DNA of 47,732 bases from Burkholderiales bacterium (GTDB lineage Bacteria; Pseudomonadota; Gammaproteobacteria; Burkholderiales; Thiobacteraceae): assembly GCA_023511995.1 (NCBI GenBank), contig JAIMAL010000020.1, positions 1 to 47,732 of the forward strand, written 5' to 3'. The position numbers were made by a program, and so were the translations under genes. Position 1 is the first letter of the stretch; every line of letters starts with the position of its first letter. Positions 9,572-19,027 of this stretch are shown piece by piece. The notes under the pieces were generated by a model. That model worked only from the letters and a program-made list of their open reading frames with translations. It was not told the DNA's origin and did not search any database.

Positions 9572-9904
9572 ATGGAAACTCTGGTCTGGATCATTCACGT
9601 GCTGGCCGCCTTGGGTATCATAGGGCTGGTACTCCTGCAGCATGGCAAGGGCGCCGATATGGGCGCGGCCTTCGGCAGCGGGGCTGCCGGCAGCCTGTTC
9701 GGGGCCACCGGCGCCGCCAATGCCCTCAGCCGGGCGACGAAAATCCTCGTCATTGTCTTTTTTCTGACGAGCACGGGCCTCACATATTTCGCCGTGAGCC
9801 GGCACCAGAAGCCCCTGGCGGTGCCGCCGCCGAAGGAGGCACCAGCGAGCCAGGCGCCGGCTTCTGCGCCGGCGGGGGGCAAAGCCCAGGAAATCCCGAA
9901 CTGA
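9572..9904 (+). CDS. secG: Preprotein translocase subunit SecG
   Basis: A 110-aa inner-membrane subunit of the SecYEG channel. Two membrane segments lie at about 3–20 and 55–75, joined by the conserved cytoplasmic loop GLVLLQHGKGADMGAAFG, with GAAGSLFGATG following. The C-terminal ~30 residues are a Pro/Ala-rich tail (PPPKEAPASQAPASAPAGG), common in betaproteobacterial SecG. It follows tpiA and precedes tRNA-Leu and nuoA, a conserved layout in the class. Confidence 0.95.
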   Translation: METLVWIIHVLAALGIIGLVLLQHGKGADMGAAFGSGAAGSLFGATGAANALSRATKILVIVFFLTSTGLTYFAVSRHQKPLAVPPPKEAPASQAPASAPAGGKAQEIPN

Positions 9905-9913
9905 GCGGGCTCA

Positions 9914-9942
9914 GTTCGGAGCGATCGCCAACGGGGTAAAAT
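9914..9942 (+). promoter_or_regulatory. Possible promoter of tRNA-Leu
   Basis: TAAAAT at 9937–9942 is a good -10 box about 33 nt before the tRNA and is followed by a GC-rich discriminator (CGCC), as in growth-rate-regulated stable-RNA promoters. The -35 region (GTTCGG at 9914–9919) is poor, so this is tentative. The tRNA could also be co-transcribed with secG. Confidence 0.35.
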
Positions 9943-9975
9943 CGCCACCGTTGGGATTGCCGACAGAACGCAATT

Positions 9976-10060
9976 GCCGACGTGGTGGAATTGGTAGACA
10001 CGCCGTCTTGAGGGGGCGGTGGCGAAAGCCGTATGAGTTCGAGTCTCATCGTCGGCACCA
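9976..10060 (+). tRNA. tRNA-Leu (GAG)
   Basis: An 85-nt tRNA with encoded CCA. The acceptor stem is GCCGACG / CGTCGGC, the D-loop is GGAATTGGTAGAC, the anticodon stem is CCGTC / GGCGG, and the loop TTGAGGG gives anticodon GAG (reading CUC/CUU). The long variable arm GGTGGCGAAAGCCGT marks it as class II, and the T-loop is GTTCGAGTC. A leucine tRNA between secG and nuoA is a conserved betaproteobacterial arrangement. Confidence 0.96.
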
Positions 10061-10074
10061 GATTCATAAAGCCC

Positions 10075-10110
10075 CATTATGCGACAATAAACCGGGATGA
10101 TCGCATAATG
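10075..10110. repeat. Perfect 10-bp inverted repeat upstream of nuo promoter
   Basis: CATTATGCGA (10075–10084) and TCGCATAATG (10101–10110) are exact inverted copies separated by 16 bp. The arms are AT-rich in an otherwise GC-rich region, and their centres are 26 bp apart, about 2.5 helical turns. It lies 14 nt after the tRNA and about 37 nt before the -35 box of the nuo promoter. No T-run follows on the plus strand, so it is more like a protein-binding operator or an RNA processing hairpin than an intrinsic terminator. The regulator is unknown. Confidence 0.6.
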
Positions 10111-10120
10111 CCTTGATAAC

Positions 10121-10176
10121 AAAAGAAAAAATAAAAAATTTCCGCCTTGACACCCGGCGCGAGCCGCCTCTAAACT
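10121..10176 (+). promoter_or_regulatory. Promoter of the nuo operon with A-rich UP-like element
   Basis: TTGACA (10147–10152) is a perfect -35 box; TAAACT (10171–10176) is a fair -10 with an 18-nt spacer. Immediately upstream, 10121–10140 is almost pure A with a few T, resembling an UP element that contacts the RNA polymerase alpha subunit. The start site would be near 10183, giving a leader of only about 12 nt if nuoA begins at 10195, or about 48 nt if it begins at 10231. Confidence 0.7.
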
Positions 10177-10194
10177 GCCCCCATTTCCTGGAGA

Positions 10195-10587
10195 ATGACA
10201 GACGCCGCAGCCAAGGCGTCGGGGTGGAGGATGCTCGCCAACTATTTCCCGATTTTGCTCTTCGTGCTGGTGGGGCTGGCCGTCGGGGCCGTCTCCATCG
10301 GGCTTGGCTATGTGCTTTCGCCCAACCGGCCCGACGCGGAGAAACTCTCCCCCTACGAATGCGGCTTCGAGGCCTTCGAGGATGCGCGCATGAAGTTCGA
10401 CGTGCGCTATTACCTCGTGGCCATCCTCTTCATCCTCTTCGACCTGGAAATCGCCTTCCTCTTCCCCTGGGCCATCGTACTCGAGGAAATCGGGCTTGCG
10501 GGTTTCATTGCCATGCTGGTCTTCCTTGGCATCCTGGTCGTCGGCTTCATCTACGAATGGCTGAAAGGAGCCCTCGAATGGGAGTAG
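10195..10587 (+). CDS. nuoA: NADH-quinone oxidoreductase subunit A
   Basis: A membrane subunit of respiratory complex I with three membrane helices. The motifs [42 protein letters not shown] are diagnostic of NuoA. From ATG 10195 the protein is 130 aa. The ATG at 10231 gives 118 aa ([11 protein letters not shown]…), which fits the usual family length better; both have purine-rich sequence nearly touching the start codon, so the choice is open. Its stop codon lies inside the left arm of the inverted repeat that brackets the tandem array described next. Confidence 0.95.
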   Translation: MTDAAAKASGWRMLANYFPILLFVLVGLAVGAVSIGLGYVLSPNRPDAEKLSPYECGFEAFEDARMKFDVRYYLVAILFILFDLEIAFLFPWAIVLEEIGLAGFIAMLVFLGILVVGFIYEWLKGALEWE

Positions 10588-10819
10588 CGCCGCTCGGGGG
10601 AACGCAGGGGCCCCGCCAAGCGGGGATGCTGCTCAGGCGAGCGGCGCCAAGCGCCGACGCGATGCCGCCTGCCTGGGGATGGAGGGTGGAAGAGGCGCTG
10701 CCGCTCGGGGGGACGCAGGGGCCCCGCCAAGCGGGGATGCTGCTCAGGCGAGCGGCGCCAAGCGCCGACGCGACGCCGCCTGCCTGGGGATGGAGGGTGG
10801 AAGAGGCGCTGCTACTCCC
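10580..10819. repeat. Two 111-bp palindromic direct repeats bracketed by a 9-bp inverted repeat
   Basis: Copies at 10589–10699 and 10700–10810 are adjacent and differ at only two positions (10601/10712 and 10663/10774). Each copy contains a long-range arm pair GCCGCTCG / CGAGCGGC (10589–10596 and 10638–10645 in copy 1), enclosing CCCCGC-CAA-GCGGGG (10611–10625), then a second CAA-loop hairpin GGCGC-CAA-GCGCC (10643–10655). GGGAGTAGC (10580–10588) and GCTACTCCC (10811–10819) form a perfect inverted repeat outside the pair. The array widens the nuoA–nuoB gap to 275 bp. It resembles REP/BIME-type elements. A frame can be read through it, but the repetition argues against coding. Confidence 0.9.
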
Positions 10820-10862
10820 GGCGGATGCCCGTGGCGTTGGCGTCGGGACTTGAGGGTGCGTG

Positions 10863-11339
10863 ATGAGCATTGAAGGCGTGCTGGAAAAGGGTTTCGTCAC
10901 CACCACCCTGGACACGGTCATCAACTGGACCCGTACCGGTTCCCTGTGGCCCATGACCTTCGGGCTTGCCTGCTGTGCGGTGGAGATGATGCACGCCGGG
11001 GCCTCCCGTTACGATCTGGACCGCTTCGGCATCGTCTTCCGCCCAAGCCCGCGGCAGTCGGACCTGATGATCGTCGCCGGCACTCTGTGCAACAAGATGG
11101 CGCCCGCCCTGCGCAAGGTCTATGACCAGATGGCGGAGCCGCGCTGGGTGCTTTCCATGGGCTCGTGCGCCAACGGCGGCGGCTATTACCACTACTCCTA
11201 CTCGGTGGTGCGGGGCTGTGACCGCATCGTGCCGGTGGACGTGTACGTGCCCGGTTGCCCGCCGACCGCAGAGGCTCTGCTCTACGGCCTCGTGCAGTTG
11301 CAGAACAAGATCAAACGCACCCAGACCATCGCCCGTTAA
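10863..11339 (+). CDS. nuoB: NADH-quinone oxidoreductase subunit B
   Basis: A 158-aa peripheral subunit that carries cluster N2, the last [4Fe-4S] before quinone. The ligands are visible as Cys37-Cys38 in LACCAVEMM, Cys102 in MGSCANGGG and Cys132 in [12 protein letters not shown] 10863 is preferred over GTG 10860 because GAGGG at 10852–10856 is well spaced. The gene lies 43 bp beyond the tandem repeat. In most relatives nuoB starts close to the nuoA stop, so the gap here is unusual. Confidence 0.97.
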   Translation: MSIEGVLEKGFVTTTLDTVINWTRTGSLWPMTFGLACCAVEMMHAGASRYDLDRFGIVFRPSPRQSDLMIVAGTLCNKMAPALRKVYDQMAEPRWVLSMGSCANGGGYYHYSYSVVRGCDRIVPVDVYVPGCPPTAEALLYGLVQLQNKIKRTQTIAR

Positions 11340-11356
11340 GCGGAGCACTTGCCCCC

Positions 11357-11950
11357 ATGAACGCGAAACTCGCCGCCATTTCCGCGCGTCTGCAAACCCT
11401 GCTGGGGGACCGCGACCACGCCTTGAGCGAGCAGGTGGGGGAATTGACGCTGGTCATTCCCCGCGCCGGCATGCTCGAGGTGATGCGGCTTCTGCGCGAC
11501 GACTACGATTTGCATTTCCAGCAGCTCGTCGATCTGTGTGGCGTGGATTATTCCACCTACGGCGAGGGCGCCTGGGAAGGTCCCCGCTTCGCTGTGGTGT
11601 ATCACCTCTTGTCCCTCTCCCGGAACCAGCGGCTGCGGGTGCGGGTGTTCTGCCCGGATGACGATTTCCCCGTGGTGGATTCGGTGGTGGACATCTGGCC
11701 GTCGGCCAACTGGTACGAGCGGGAGGCCTTCGATCTCTTCGGCATCGTCTTCGAAGGGCATCCGGATCTCCGGCGCATCCTCACCGATTACGGTTTCATC
11801 GGCCATCCTTTCCGCAAGGATTTCCCCCTCACCGGGCATGTGGAAATGCGCTACGACCCCGATCTGCAGCGGGTCGTCTACCAGCCGGTGACCATCGAGG
11901 CGCGGGAGATCACGCCCCGCGTGATCCGGGAGGACACCTTCCGTGGTTGA
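11357..11950 (+). CDS. nuoC: NADH-quinone oxidoreductase subunit C
   Basis: A 197-aa subunit of the connecting arm of complex I (the 30-kDa subunit). Recognised from [21 protein letters not shown], the signature W[16 protein letters not shown] and [26 protein letters not shown]. It is a separate gene from nuoD, as in betaproteobacteria, not the nuoCD fusion of enterics. It starts 17 nt after nuoB. No strong ribosome site is visible, so translation may depend on coupling. Confidence 0.97.
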   Translation: MNAKLAAISARLQTLLGDRDHALSEQVGELTLVIPRAGMLEVMRLLRDDYDLHFQQLVDLCGVDYSTYGEGAWEGPRFAVVYHLLSLSRNQRLRVRVFCPDDDFPVVDSVVDIWPSANWYEREAFDLFGIVFEGHPDLRRILTDYGFIGHPFRKDFPLTGHVEMRYDPDLQRVVYQPVTIEAREITPRVIREDTFRG

Positions 11951-12055
11951 CCGCCGCGCAAAACCCCTTGCCCCCTGGCCTTGCGCAATGCATGGTGCGC
12001 CTACACGGCGCATGGGCCGACAGGGGCCGGTGCCCGCTCCGGAGGCGCGCTGAAC

Positions 12056-13309
12056 ATGGCCGAGATTCGCAACTACACCCTCAATTTCGGGCCCCAGCAT
12101 CCCGCAGCGCACGGGGTGCTGCGCCTGGTGCTGGAGCTGGACGGGGAAGTGGTGGAACGCGCCGATCCCCACATCGGATTGCTTCACCGCGCCACGGAAA
12201 AGCTCGCCGAGCACAAGACCTATCTGCAGTCGGTGCCCTACATGGACCGTCTCGATTACGTGTCCATGATGTGCAACGAGCACGCCTACGTGATGGCCAT
12301 CGAAAAGCTGCTCGGCATCGAGGTGCCCATCCGTGCCCAATACATCCGGGTGATGTTCGACGAGATCACGCGCATCCTCAACCATCTCCTTTGGCTTGGC
12401 GCGCACGCCCTGGACGTGGGGGCGATGACTGTCTTTTTGTATGCCTTCCGGGAGCGGGAAGACCTCATGGACTGCTACGAGGCGGTGTCGGGGGCGCGGA
12501 TGCATGCCGCCTACTACCGCCCCGGCGGGGTCTATCGCGACCTGCCGGAAACCATGCCCCAGTATCAGCCCTCGCGCTTCCGCAGCGAAAAGGAGCTGGC
12601 GCGGCTGAACGAAGCCAGACAGGGTTCATTGCTCGATTTCATCGAGGATTTCACCAACCGCTTCCCCGCCCTGCTGGATGAATATGAGACGCTGCTCACC
12701 GACAACCGCATCTGGAAGCAGCGGCTGGTGAACATCGGCGTGGTGCCACCCGAGCGGGCCATCGCCCTGGGTTTCACCGGCCCCATGCTGCGGGGTTCCG
12801 GCGTGGCCTGGGACCTGCGCAAGAAACAGCCCTACGCCGTGTATGACCGGCTCGATTTCGACATTCCGGTGGGGGTCAACGGCGACTGCTATGACCGGTA
12901 CCTGGTGCGCATGGAGGAGATGCGGCAGAGCAACCGCATCATCCGCCAGTGTGTGGACTGGCTGCGCAGGAATCCGGGGCCGGTGATCACCGACGATCAC
13001 AAAGTGGCGCCGCCCTCGCGGCTGGCGATGAAATCCAACATGGAAGAGCTGATCCACCACTTCAAACTCTTCACCGAGGGCTTCCACGTGCCCAAGGGCG
13101 AGTGCTACGCTGCGGTGGAACATCCGAAGGGGGAGTTCGGCATCTACCTCGTATCGGACGGGGCCAACAAACCCTACCGCCTGAAAATCCGCGCGCCGGG
13201 TTTTGCCCATCTGGCCGCCATGGACGAAATGGCCCGCGGCCACATGATCGCCGATGTGGTGGCCATCATCGGCACCATGGACATCGTGTTCGGGGAGATC
13301 GATCGCTGA
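12056..13309 (+). CDS. nuoD: NADH-quinone oxidoreductase subunit D
   Basis: A 417-aa subunit (49-kDa type) that forms the quinone site with Nuo[22 protein letters not shown] at the N-terminus contains the conserved quinone-site His; [32 protein letters not shown]-like [18 protein letters not shown] and the C-terminal DIVFGEIDR are characteristic. The ATG at 12056 has GGAGG at 12041–12045. A 105-bp spacer separates it from nuoC, and nothing notable is visible there. The TGA overlaps the nuoE ATG (TGATG). Confidence 0.97.
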   Translation: MAEIRNYTLNFGPQHPAAHGVLRLVLELDGEVVERADPHIGLLHRATEKLAEHKTYLQSVPYMDRLDYVSMMCNEHAYVMAIEKLLGIEVPIRAQYIRVMFDEITRILNHLLWLGAHALDVGAMTVFLYAFREREDLMDCYEAVSGARMHAAYYRPGGVYRDLPETMPQYQPSRFRSEKELARLNEARQGSLLDFIEDFTNRFPALLDEYETLLTDNRIWKQRLVNIGVVPPERAIALGFTGPMLRGSGVAWDLRKKQPYAVYDRLDFDIPVGVNGDCYDRYLVRMEEMRQSNRIIRQCVDWLRRNPGPVITDDHKVAPPSRLAMKSNMEELIHHFKLFTEGFHVPKGECYAAVEHPKGEFGIYLVSDGANKPYRLKIRAPGFAHLAAMDEMARGHMIADVVAIIGTMDIVFGEIDR

Positions 13310-13782
13310 TGTTGTCTGCCGAATCCCTTGCCCGCATCGACCGCGAGATCGCCAAATATCCCGCGGACCAGAAGCAGTCTGCGATCATGGCGGCCCTGCG
13401 CATCGCCCAGGAGGAGAAGGGCTGGCTTGCCGAGGAAACCATCCGCTTCGTGGCGGAATATCTGGGCATGCCCCCCATCGCCGCCTATGAGGTGGCCACC
13501 TTCTACAACATGTACAACACCCGTCCGGTGGGGCGCTACAAGCTCACCGTGTGCACCAATCTGCCCTGCCAGCTCACCCAGCGCCACGACATCGGCGCCT
13601 ATCTGCAGCAGAAGCTGGGCATCGGCTGGGGCGAGACCACCGAAGACGGCCGCTTCACCCTCGTTGAGGGCGAGTGCATGGGTTCCTGCGACGGGGCGCC
13701 GCTGCTCCTCGTCAACAACCACCGGATGCTGACGCAGCTCACGCCGGAGGCGGTGGACAAGCTGTTGTCGGAGCTCGAATAG
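13309..13782 (+). CDS. nuoE: NADH-quinone oxidoreductase subunit E
   Basis: A 157-aa subunit of the NADH-oxidising module carrying [2Fe-2S] cluster N1a. The thioredoxin-like fold has ligands Cys82 and Cys87 (VCTNLPCQ) and Cys123 and Cys127 (ECMGSCD), the standard C-x4-C…C-x3-C layout. The N-terminal helical part includes YPADQKQSAIMAALRIAQEE, and VATFYNMYNTRPVG leads into the cluster domain. Its start codon shares one base with the nuoD stop, implying translational coupling. nuoF follows after 3 nt. Confidence 0.97.
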   Translation: MLSAESLARIDREIAKYPADQKQSAIMAALRIAQEEKGWLAEETIRFVAEYLGMPPIAAYEVATFYNMYNTRPVGRYKLTVCTNLPCQLTQRHDIGAYLQQKLGIGWGETTEDGRFTLVEGECMGSCDGAPLLLVNNHRMLTQLTPEAVDKLLSELE

Positions 13783-13785
13783 GCC

Positions 13786-15060
13786 ATGTCGGAAAAGGTC
13801 ATCTTCACCACCCGCGAGCTGCCGGAGCCGGCGACCCTGGCCACCTACGAGCGGGTGGGCGGCTACCAGGCGCTGCGCCGGATTCTGGCGGAGAAAATCC
13901 CGCCGGAGGCCATCATCGCCGAGATCAAGACCTCCGCCCTGCGGGGGCGGGGCGGTGCGGGTTTCCCCACCGGCCTCAAGTGGAGCTTCATCCCTCGCCA
14001 TCTGCCCGGTCCCAAATACATCGTCTGCAACTCCGACGAGGGGGAACCCGGCACCTTCAAGGATCGTGACATCCTGCGCTACAACCCCCACAGCGTGATC
14101 GAGGGCATGATCATCGCCGGCTACACGCTGGGGGCGCAGACCGGTTACAACTACATCCACGGCGAAATCTTCGAGCTCTACGAAGCCTTCGAGCGGGCCC
14201 TGGAGGAGGCGCGCGCCGCGGGTTATCTGGGGCGCAACATCCTCGGTTCCGGATTCGATTTCGATATTCATGCCCATCACGGCTACGGCGCCTATATCTG
14301 TGGCGAGGAGACGGCGCTGCTCGAGTCCATCGAGGGCAAGAAGGGCCAGCCCCGCTTCAAGCCGCCTTTCCCCGCCAGTTTTGGCCTTTACGGGCGGCCG
14401 ACGGTGATCAACAACACCGAGACCTTCGCCTGCATTCCCTACATCGTGCGCAACGGCGGGCAGAAATTCCTGGAGCTGGGCAAACCCAACAACGGGGGCA
14501 CCAAGATATTCTCCGTCTCCGGCAAGGTGAACCGCCCCGGCAACTATGAAATCCCCCTGGGCACCCCCTTTGCGGAATTGCTGGAAATGGCCGGTGGCAT
14601 GCGCGAGGGCTACCGGCTCAAAGCGGTGATTCCTGGCGGCTCCTCCACCCCGGTGCTGCCCGCCGAGGTGATGATGCAATGCACCATGGACTACGATTCC
14701 ATCGCCAAGGCGGGCTCCATGCTGGGTGCGGGGTCGGTCATCCTCATCGACCACACGGTGTGCATGGTGCGGGCCCTTGAGCGCCTGGCGTATTTCTATT
14801 TCGAGGAATCCTGCGGCCAATGCACGCCCTGCCGCGAGGGCACGGGGTGGTTGTACCGGGTCATCCATCGCATCGAACACGGCAAAGGGCGGCCGGAGGA
14901 CCTCGACCTGCTGGAAAGTGTTTCCCGCAACATCGGCGGCCGCACCATCTGCGGCCTGGGCGATGCGGCGGCAACACCGGTGCAGAGTTTCCTCAAACAT
15001 TTTCGTCATGAATTTGAACACCACATCGAGCATGGCAGATGCCTCGATGGTTGTCACTGA
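13786..15060 (+). CDS. nuoF: NADH-quinone oxidoreductase subunit F
   Basis: A 424-aa subunit that oxidises NADH through FMN and holds [4Fe-4S] cluster N3. The glycine-rich NADH/FMN site is [11 protein letters not shown] (53–63); [14 protein letters not shown] and [17 protein letters not shown] follow. Cluster N3 ligands are in [15 protein letters not shown] near residues 343–349, with a fourth Cys in TICGLGDAA. The length is typical. It lies between nuoE and nuoG with only a few bases on each side. Confidence 0.98.
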   Translation: MSEKVIFTTRELPEPATLATYERVGGYQALRRILAEKIPPEAIIAEIKTSALRGRGGAGFPTGLKWSFIPRHLPGPKYIVCNSDEGEPGTFKDRDILRYNPHSVIEGMIIAGYTLGAQTGYNYIHGEIFELYEAFERALEEARAAGYLGRNILGSGFDFDIHAHHGYGAYICGEETALLESIEGKKGQPRFKPPFPASFGLYGRPTVINNTETFACIPYIVRNGGQKFLELGKPNNGGTKIFSVSGKVNRPGNYEIPLGTPFAELLEMAGGMREGYRLKAVIPGGSSTPVLPAEVMMQCTMDYDSIAKAGSMLGAGSVILIDHTVCMVRALERLAYFYFEESCGQCTPCREGTGWLYRVIHRIEHGKGRPEDLDLLESVSRNIGGRTICGLGDAAATPVQSFLKHFRHEFEHHIEHGRCLDGCH

Positions 15061-15066
15061 GCGCCT

Positions 15067-17412
15067 ATGCTGACCATCGAAATCGACGGCAGGAAGATTG
15101 AAGTTCCGGAAGGCTCCACGGTGATGGATGCCGCGGACCTGCTCGGCATCTATGTGCCGCGGTTCTGCTATCACCGCAAGCTGTCGGTGGCCGCCAACTG
15201 CCGCATGTGCCTCGTCGAGGTGGAAAAGGCGCCCAAGCCACTGCCCGCCTGTGCCACGCCCGTCACCGACGGCATGAAGGTGTACACCCGCTCGGAGAAG
15301 GCGATTGCGGCGCAGAAAGGGGTGATGGAGTTCCTGCTCATCAACCATCCCCTGGACTGTCCCATCTGCGATCAGGGCGGCGAGTGTCAACTGCAGGATC
15401 TGGCCGTGGGCTTTGGCAGCGGCGCCTCCCGCTACCGTGAGGAAAAACGGGTGGTGGTGAACAAGAATCTGGGACCCCTCATCGCCACCGACATGACCCG
15501 CTGCATCCACTGCACCCGCTGTGTGCGTTTCGGCCAGGAGATCGCCGGCCAGATGGAGCTGGGGCAGGCCTTCCGCGGCGAGCATTCGGAGATCATGCCC
15601 TTCGTCTCGCAGACGGTGGACTCGGAACTGTCGGGCAACATGATCGACCTCTGCCCGGTCGGCGCACTCACCTCCAAGCCCTTCCGCTATACCGCCCGCC
15701 CCTGGGAGCTGAGTCGCCGGCCCGGGGTGAGCCCCCACGACGGGTTGGGGGCCAACCTCGTCATCCAGACCCGCAAGGACCGTGTCATGCGCGTGCTGCC
15801 GCGGGACAACGAGGCGGTCAACGAATGCTGGCTTGCCGACCGCGATCGCTTTTCTTACGAGGCCCTCAATTCCGAGGCGCGCCTGACCCGTCCCATGGTG
15901 AAGCAGAACGGGGAGTGGCTGGAAGTGGACTGGCAGGCGGCGTTGGAATACGTGGCCAATGGCCTGCGCGACATCGTCAGCCGCCATGGGCCCGCCGCCA
16001 TCGGCGCGCTGGCCTCCCCCATGGCCACCCTGGAGGAGCTTTATCTCCTGCAGAAACTCCTGCGCGGGCTGGGCTCGGAGAACGTGGACCATCGGCTGCG
16101 CCACAGTGATTTCCGCGCCGATGGGCGCCGTCTGGGGGCGCCCTGGCTCGGCCAGCCCATTGCGGAAATCCCCGAGGCCGACGTGATTCTCCTTTGCGGA
16201 AGCAACATCCGCAAGGAACAGCCCCTGCTGGCCCATCGGGTGCGACAGGCAGTGAAGCGGGGCGGGCGTCTGCTGGTCATCAACCCCTTCGACGTGGACC
16301 TGCTGTGCCGGCTCGCTCACAAGCAGATCGTGCCTCCTCCGGATCTCATCGAACGTCTGGCCGGGCTCCTCAAGGCGACCGCGGCGGTGAAGGGCGAGGC
16401 GCTGCCCTCCCCCTATGGGGAGTGGCTGGCGGCTGTCGAAATCGACACAGTGACGCAGGCCATGGCCGAGGAACTGTGTGCCGCCCGCCGGCCGACCCTT
16501 TTGCTGGGCAATCTGGCCCAGCATCATCCCCGTGCCGCCGAACTGCACAGCCTGGCGTGGCAACTGGCACGCCTCACCGGGGCGCATCTCGGCTTCATGG
16601 CCGAGCAGGCCAACAGTGTCGGGGCCTGGATCGCCGGCGCGGTGCCGCGCGCCAATGGGCTCAACGCGGCGGCCATGCTGGCCTCGCCGCGCCGGGCTTA
16701 TCTGTTGCTCGAGGTGGAGCCGGAACTGGACTGCCACGATCCCCAGACCGCGGTGGCCGCCATGAAGCAGGCGGACATGGTGGTGGCGTTCACCGCCTTC
16801 CGCGACACCGCCATCGAATACGCCGACGTGATGCTGCCGGTGGCACCCTTCGCTGAGACGGCGGGCACCTATGTCAACATGGAAGGGCGGGTGCAAAGCT
16901 TCGCCGCGGCGGTGAAGCCTCAGGGTGAAGCGCGGCCGGCATGGAAGGTGCTGCGCGTGCTGGGCAATCTCCTGGGCCTGCCGGGATTCGAGCAGGAGAC
17001 CGCCGAGGCGGTGCGGCGTGAGCTTCTGGGAGACGGGACGGCGCTGCCCCTGCCCCTCGACAACGGGCTGCGCGAACCGGTGCTTGGGGCGCCTGCGGTA
17101 AGGGAAGGGGCGGTGTGGCGCATCGGCGAGGTGCCCATCTATCAGTTGGATGTGCTGACGCGGCGGGCCCCCGCCCTGCAGGCCACGCGCGATGGCCAGC
17201 CGCCGCGGGCGCGGCTGAATCCCCGCATGCTGGCGGCGATGGGATTGCGTGAAGGGGAGATGCTCCTCCTGCGTCAGGGGCAGGGCCAGGCGGTGTTGCC
17301 GGCGGTGGCCGATCCCGGCGTGCCGGAAGGCTGCGTGCATGTTGCTGCTGGCCATCCCCTTACGGCGGGGCTTGCCGGCATGTTCGAGGCCATCAGCGTG
17401 GAGCGGGCATGA
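15067..17412 (+). CDS. nuoG: NADH-quinone oxidoreductase subunit G
   Basis: A 781-aa iron–sulfur subunit of the NADH module. The N-terminal ferredoxin domain binds [2Fe-2S] through Cys34, Cys45, Cys48 and Cys62. The His/Cys-ligated cluster N5 is in [19 protein letters not shown] further [4Fe-4S] cluster uses [10 protein letters not shown] plus the later Cys in [12 protein letters not shown]. The rest is a molybdopterin-oxidoreductase-like domain without an obvious cofactor site, as usual for NuoG, with the conserved NMEGRVQ segment. The stop overlaps the nuoH start as ATGA. Confidence 0.97.
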   Translation: MLTIEIDGRKIEVPEGSTVMDAADLLGIYVPRFCYHRKLSVAANCRMCLVEVEKAPKPLPACATPVTDGMKVYTRSEKAIAAQKGVMEFLLINHPLDCPICDQGGECQLQDLAVGFGSGASRYREEKRVVVNKNLGPLIATDMTRCIHCTRCVRFGQEIAGQMELGQAFRGEHSEIMPFVSQTVDSELSGNMIDLCPVGALTSKPFRYTARPWELSRRPGVSPHDGLGANLVIQTRKDRVMRVLPRDNEAVNECWLADRDRFSYEALNSEARLTRPMVKQNGEWLEVDWQAALEYVANGLRDIVSRHGPAAIGALASPMATLEELYLLQKLLRGLGSENVDHRLRHSDFRADGRRLGAPWLGQPIAEIPEADVILLCGSNIRKEQPLLAHRVRQAVKRGGRLLVINPFDVDLLCRLAHKQIVPPPDLIERLAGLLKATAAVKGEALPSPYGEWLAAVEIDTVTQAMAEELCAARRPTLLLGNLAQHHPRAAELHSLAWQLARLTGAHLGFMAEQANSVGAWIAGAVPRANGLNAAAMLASPRRAYLLLEVEPELDCHDPQTAVAAMKQADMVVAFTAFRDTAIEYADVMLPVAPFAETAGTYVNMEGRVQSFAAAVKPQGEARPAWKVLRVLGNLLGLPGFEQETAEAVRRELLGDGTALPLPLDNGLREPVLGAPAVREGAVWRIGEVPIYQLDVLTRRAPALQATRDGQPPRARLNPRMLAAMGLREGEMLLLRQGQGQAVLPAVADPGVPEGCVHVAAGHPLTAGLAGMFEAISVERA

Positions 17413-18452
17413 TGGAGGCGGCGGCGCTTTTCCAGAGCTGGTTCGGTCCCACCGTGGGCCCTTCACTCTTCATCTTCGCCAAGACTTTGCTTGGCATCGT
17501 TGCCATCGTCGTGCCGCTTTTGTTATGCGTGGCCTATCTCACCTACGCCGAGCGCAAGGTGATCGGCTACATGCAGATTCGACTCGGCCCCAACCGGGTG
17601 GGACCGAAGGGCTGGTTGCAGCCCATTGCCGATGCGTTGAAGCTGCTCTTCAAGGAAATCGTCATCCCAGCGGGTGCCGACCGCTTCCTCTTCCTGCTGG
17701 CGCCGGTGCTGGCCATCGGGCCGGCACTGGCGGCGTGGGCGGTGGTGCCCTTTTCGCCGGAACTGGTGCTTGCGGACATCGATGCGAGCCTGCTCTACGT
17801 CATGGCCATCACTTCCATGGGGGTGTATGGCGTCATCCTGGCGGGTTGGGCCTCCAACTCGAAATATGCCTTCCTCGGCGCCATGCGGTCCGCGGCGCAG
17901 ATCGTCTCCTACGAAATTGCCATGGGGTTTGCCCTGGTGGGCGTGCTCATGGCGGCGCAAAGCCTCAACCTGGGGGACATCGTCAAGGCCCAGGAGGGCG
18001 GAATCCTCCACTGGTACTGGCTGCCCCTGGCGCCGCTCTTCCTCGTCTATCTCATCGCCGGTGTGGCGGAAACCAACCGCGCCCCCTTCGACGTGGCGGA
18101 AGGCGAATCGGAGATCGTCGCCGGCTTCCACGTCGAGTATTCGGGCATGGCTTTCGCCGTCTTCTTCCTTGCCGAATACGCGAACATGATCCTGGTCTCC
18201 ACCCTCACCAGCATCATGTTCCTCGGTGGCTGGCTGTCGCCGCTGCCGGGCCTGGCCGATGGTTTCCACTGGCTCGTGCTCAAGGTGGCCTTCATCCTCT
18301 TCCTCTTTTTGTGGTTCCGTGCCACTTTCCCCCGCTACCGTTACGATCAGATCATGCGCCTGGGCTGGAAAGTGTTCATTCCTGTCACCCTGATCTGGAT
18401 CGTCTTCATCGGGGCGATGATGCACACACCCTACGGTCATCTTTTCCACTGA
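17409..18452 (+). CDS. nuoH: NADH-quinone oxidoreductase subunit H
   Basis: A 347-aa membrane subunit with about eight helices that sits between the quinone site and the proton-pumping arm. [23 protein letters not shown] and the acidic loop [27 protein letters not shown] are diagnostic of NuoH. The ATG at 17409 overlaps the nuoG TGA by four bases (ATGA). The length is typical for betaproteobacteria. Confidence 0.97.
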   Translation: MMEAAALFQSWFGPTVGPSLFIFAKTLLGIVAIVVPLLLCVAYLTYAERKVIGYMQIRLGPNRVGPKGWLQPIADALKLLFKEIVIPAGADRFLFLLAPVLAIGPALAAWAVVPFSPELVLADIDASLLYVMAITSMGVYGVILAGWASNSKYAFLGAMRSAAQIVSYEIAMGFALVGVLMAAQSLNLGDIVKAQEGGILHWYWLPLAPLFLVYLIAGVAETNRAPFDVAEGESEIVAGFHVEYSGMAFAVFFLAEYANMILVSTLTSIMFLGGWLSPLPGLADGFHWLVLKVAFILFLFLWFRATFPRYRYDQIMRLGWKVFIPVTLIWIVFIGAMMHTPYGHLFH

Positions 18453-18462
18453 GGAGCCGGGG

Positions 18463-18954
18463 ATGATGGAGCGCATCAAGGACTTCGTGAAAAGCTTCCT
18501 CCTCCTGGAGCTGATCCGGGGCATGCTGCTTACCGGCCGTCATCTCTTTGCGCGCAAAATCACCGTGCAGTATCCGGACGAAAAAACGCCGTTGAGCCCC
18601 CGTTTCCGCGGCCTGCACGCCCTGCGCCGCTACCCCAACGGCGAGGAGCGCTGTATCGCCTGCAAGCTGTGTGAGGCGGTGTGTCCGGCGCTCGCCATCA
18701 CCATCGAATCGGAGGAAAGGGAGGACGGCACGCGACGCACCACCCGCTACGACATCGACCTCACCAAGTGCATCTTCTGCGGCTTCTGTGAGGAATCGTG
18801 CCCGGTGGATTCCATCGTCGAGACGCGCATATTCGAATACCATGGGGAGAGCCGCGGTGATTTGTATCTGACCAAGCCGATGCTGCTTGCCATTGGCGAC
18901 AAGTACGAGGCGATGATCGCCGCGGACCGGGCGGCGGATGCGAAATACCGCTGA
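18463..18954 (+). CDS. nuoI: NADH-quinone oxidoreductase subunit I
   Basis: A 163-aa ferredoxin-like subunit carrying clusters N6a and N6b, which pass electrons to N2 in NuoB. Two C-x2-C-x2-C-x3-C motifs are visible: Cys64/67/70/74 in [12 protein letters not shown] and Cys103/106/109/113 in [12 protein letters not shown]. The N-terminus is amphipathic and membrane-associated. Two in-frame ATGs (18463 and 18466) follow GGAGCCGGGG. A 69-nt gap with a hairpin and mini-ORF separates it from nuoJ. Confidence 0.97.
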   Translation: MMERIKDFVKSFLLLELIRGMLLTGRHLFARKITVQYPDEKTPLSPRFRGLHALRRYPNGEERCIACKLCEAVCPALAITIESEEREDGTRRTTRYDIDLTKCIFCGFCEESCPVDSIVETRIFEYHGESRGDLYLTKPMLLAIGDKYEAMIAADRAADAKYR

Positions 18955-18973
18955 AAGCGGCAAGGGAGAGAAA

Positions 18974-19027
18974 ATGCTTCCGCCCTGCGAGGGCGGCCTT
19001 TCCGGCAATTGCAAGAAAACAACATGA
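18974..19027 (+). CDS. 17-codon mini-ORF coupled to nuoJ
   Basis: [17 protein letters not shown] is read from ATG 18974, preceded by AAGGGAG (18962–18968) at good spacing. Its TGA (19025–19027) overlaps the nuoJ ATG (19024–19026) as ATGA. nuoJ has no visible ribosome site of its own, so ribosomes probably reach it by reinitiation after this ORF. The ORF spans the hairpin at 18980–18996. It may be a translational-coupling leader with no functional peptide. Confidence 0.45.
   Translation: MLPPCEGGLSGNCKKTT
18980..18996 (+). other. Stem-loop in the nuoI–nuoJ gap
   Basis: A perfect 7-bp stem CCGCCCT / AGGGCGG with a GCG loop, followed by CCTTTCC. It lies inside the mini-ORF, so translating ribosomes would unfold it. 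It could otherwise mask the nuoJ start, act as a weak attenuator, or mark an mRNA processing point. Confidence 0.5.

Noticed and set aside
10113-10853. A 246-codon plus-strand frame running through nuoA and the tandem repeat, giving a repeated Ala/Arg/Pro-rich peptide
   Set aside because: It lies in another frame of nuoA and its repetition follows entirely from the DNA repeat; no ribosome site or domain is visible.
13174-17466. A 1430-codon minus-strand frame opposite nuoD–nuoG
   Set aside because: It mirrors high-GC coding on the plus strand, has low-complexity His/Gly/Arg-rich content and no recognisable domain. The same applies to long antisense frames at 21502–23889 and 45704–47599.
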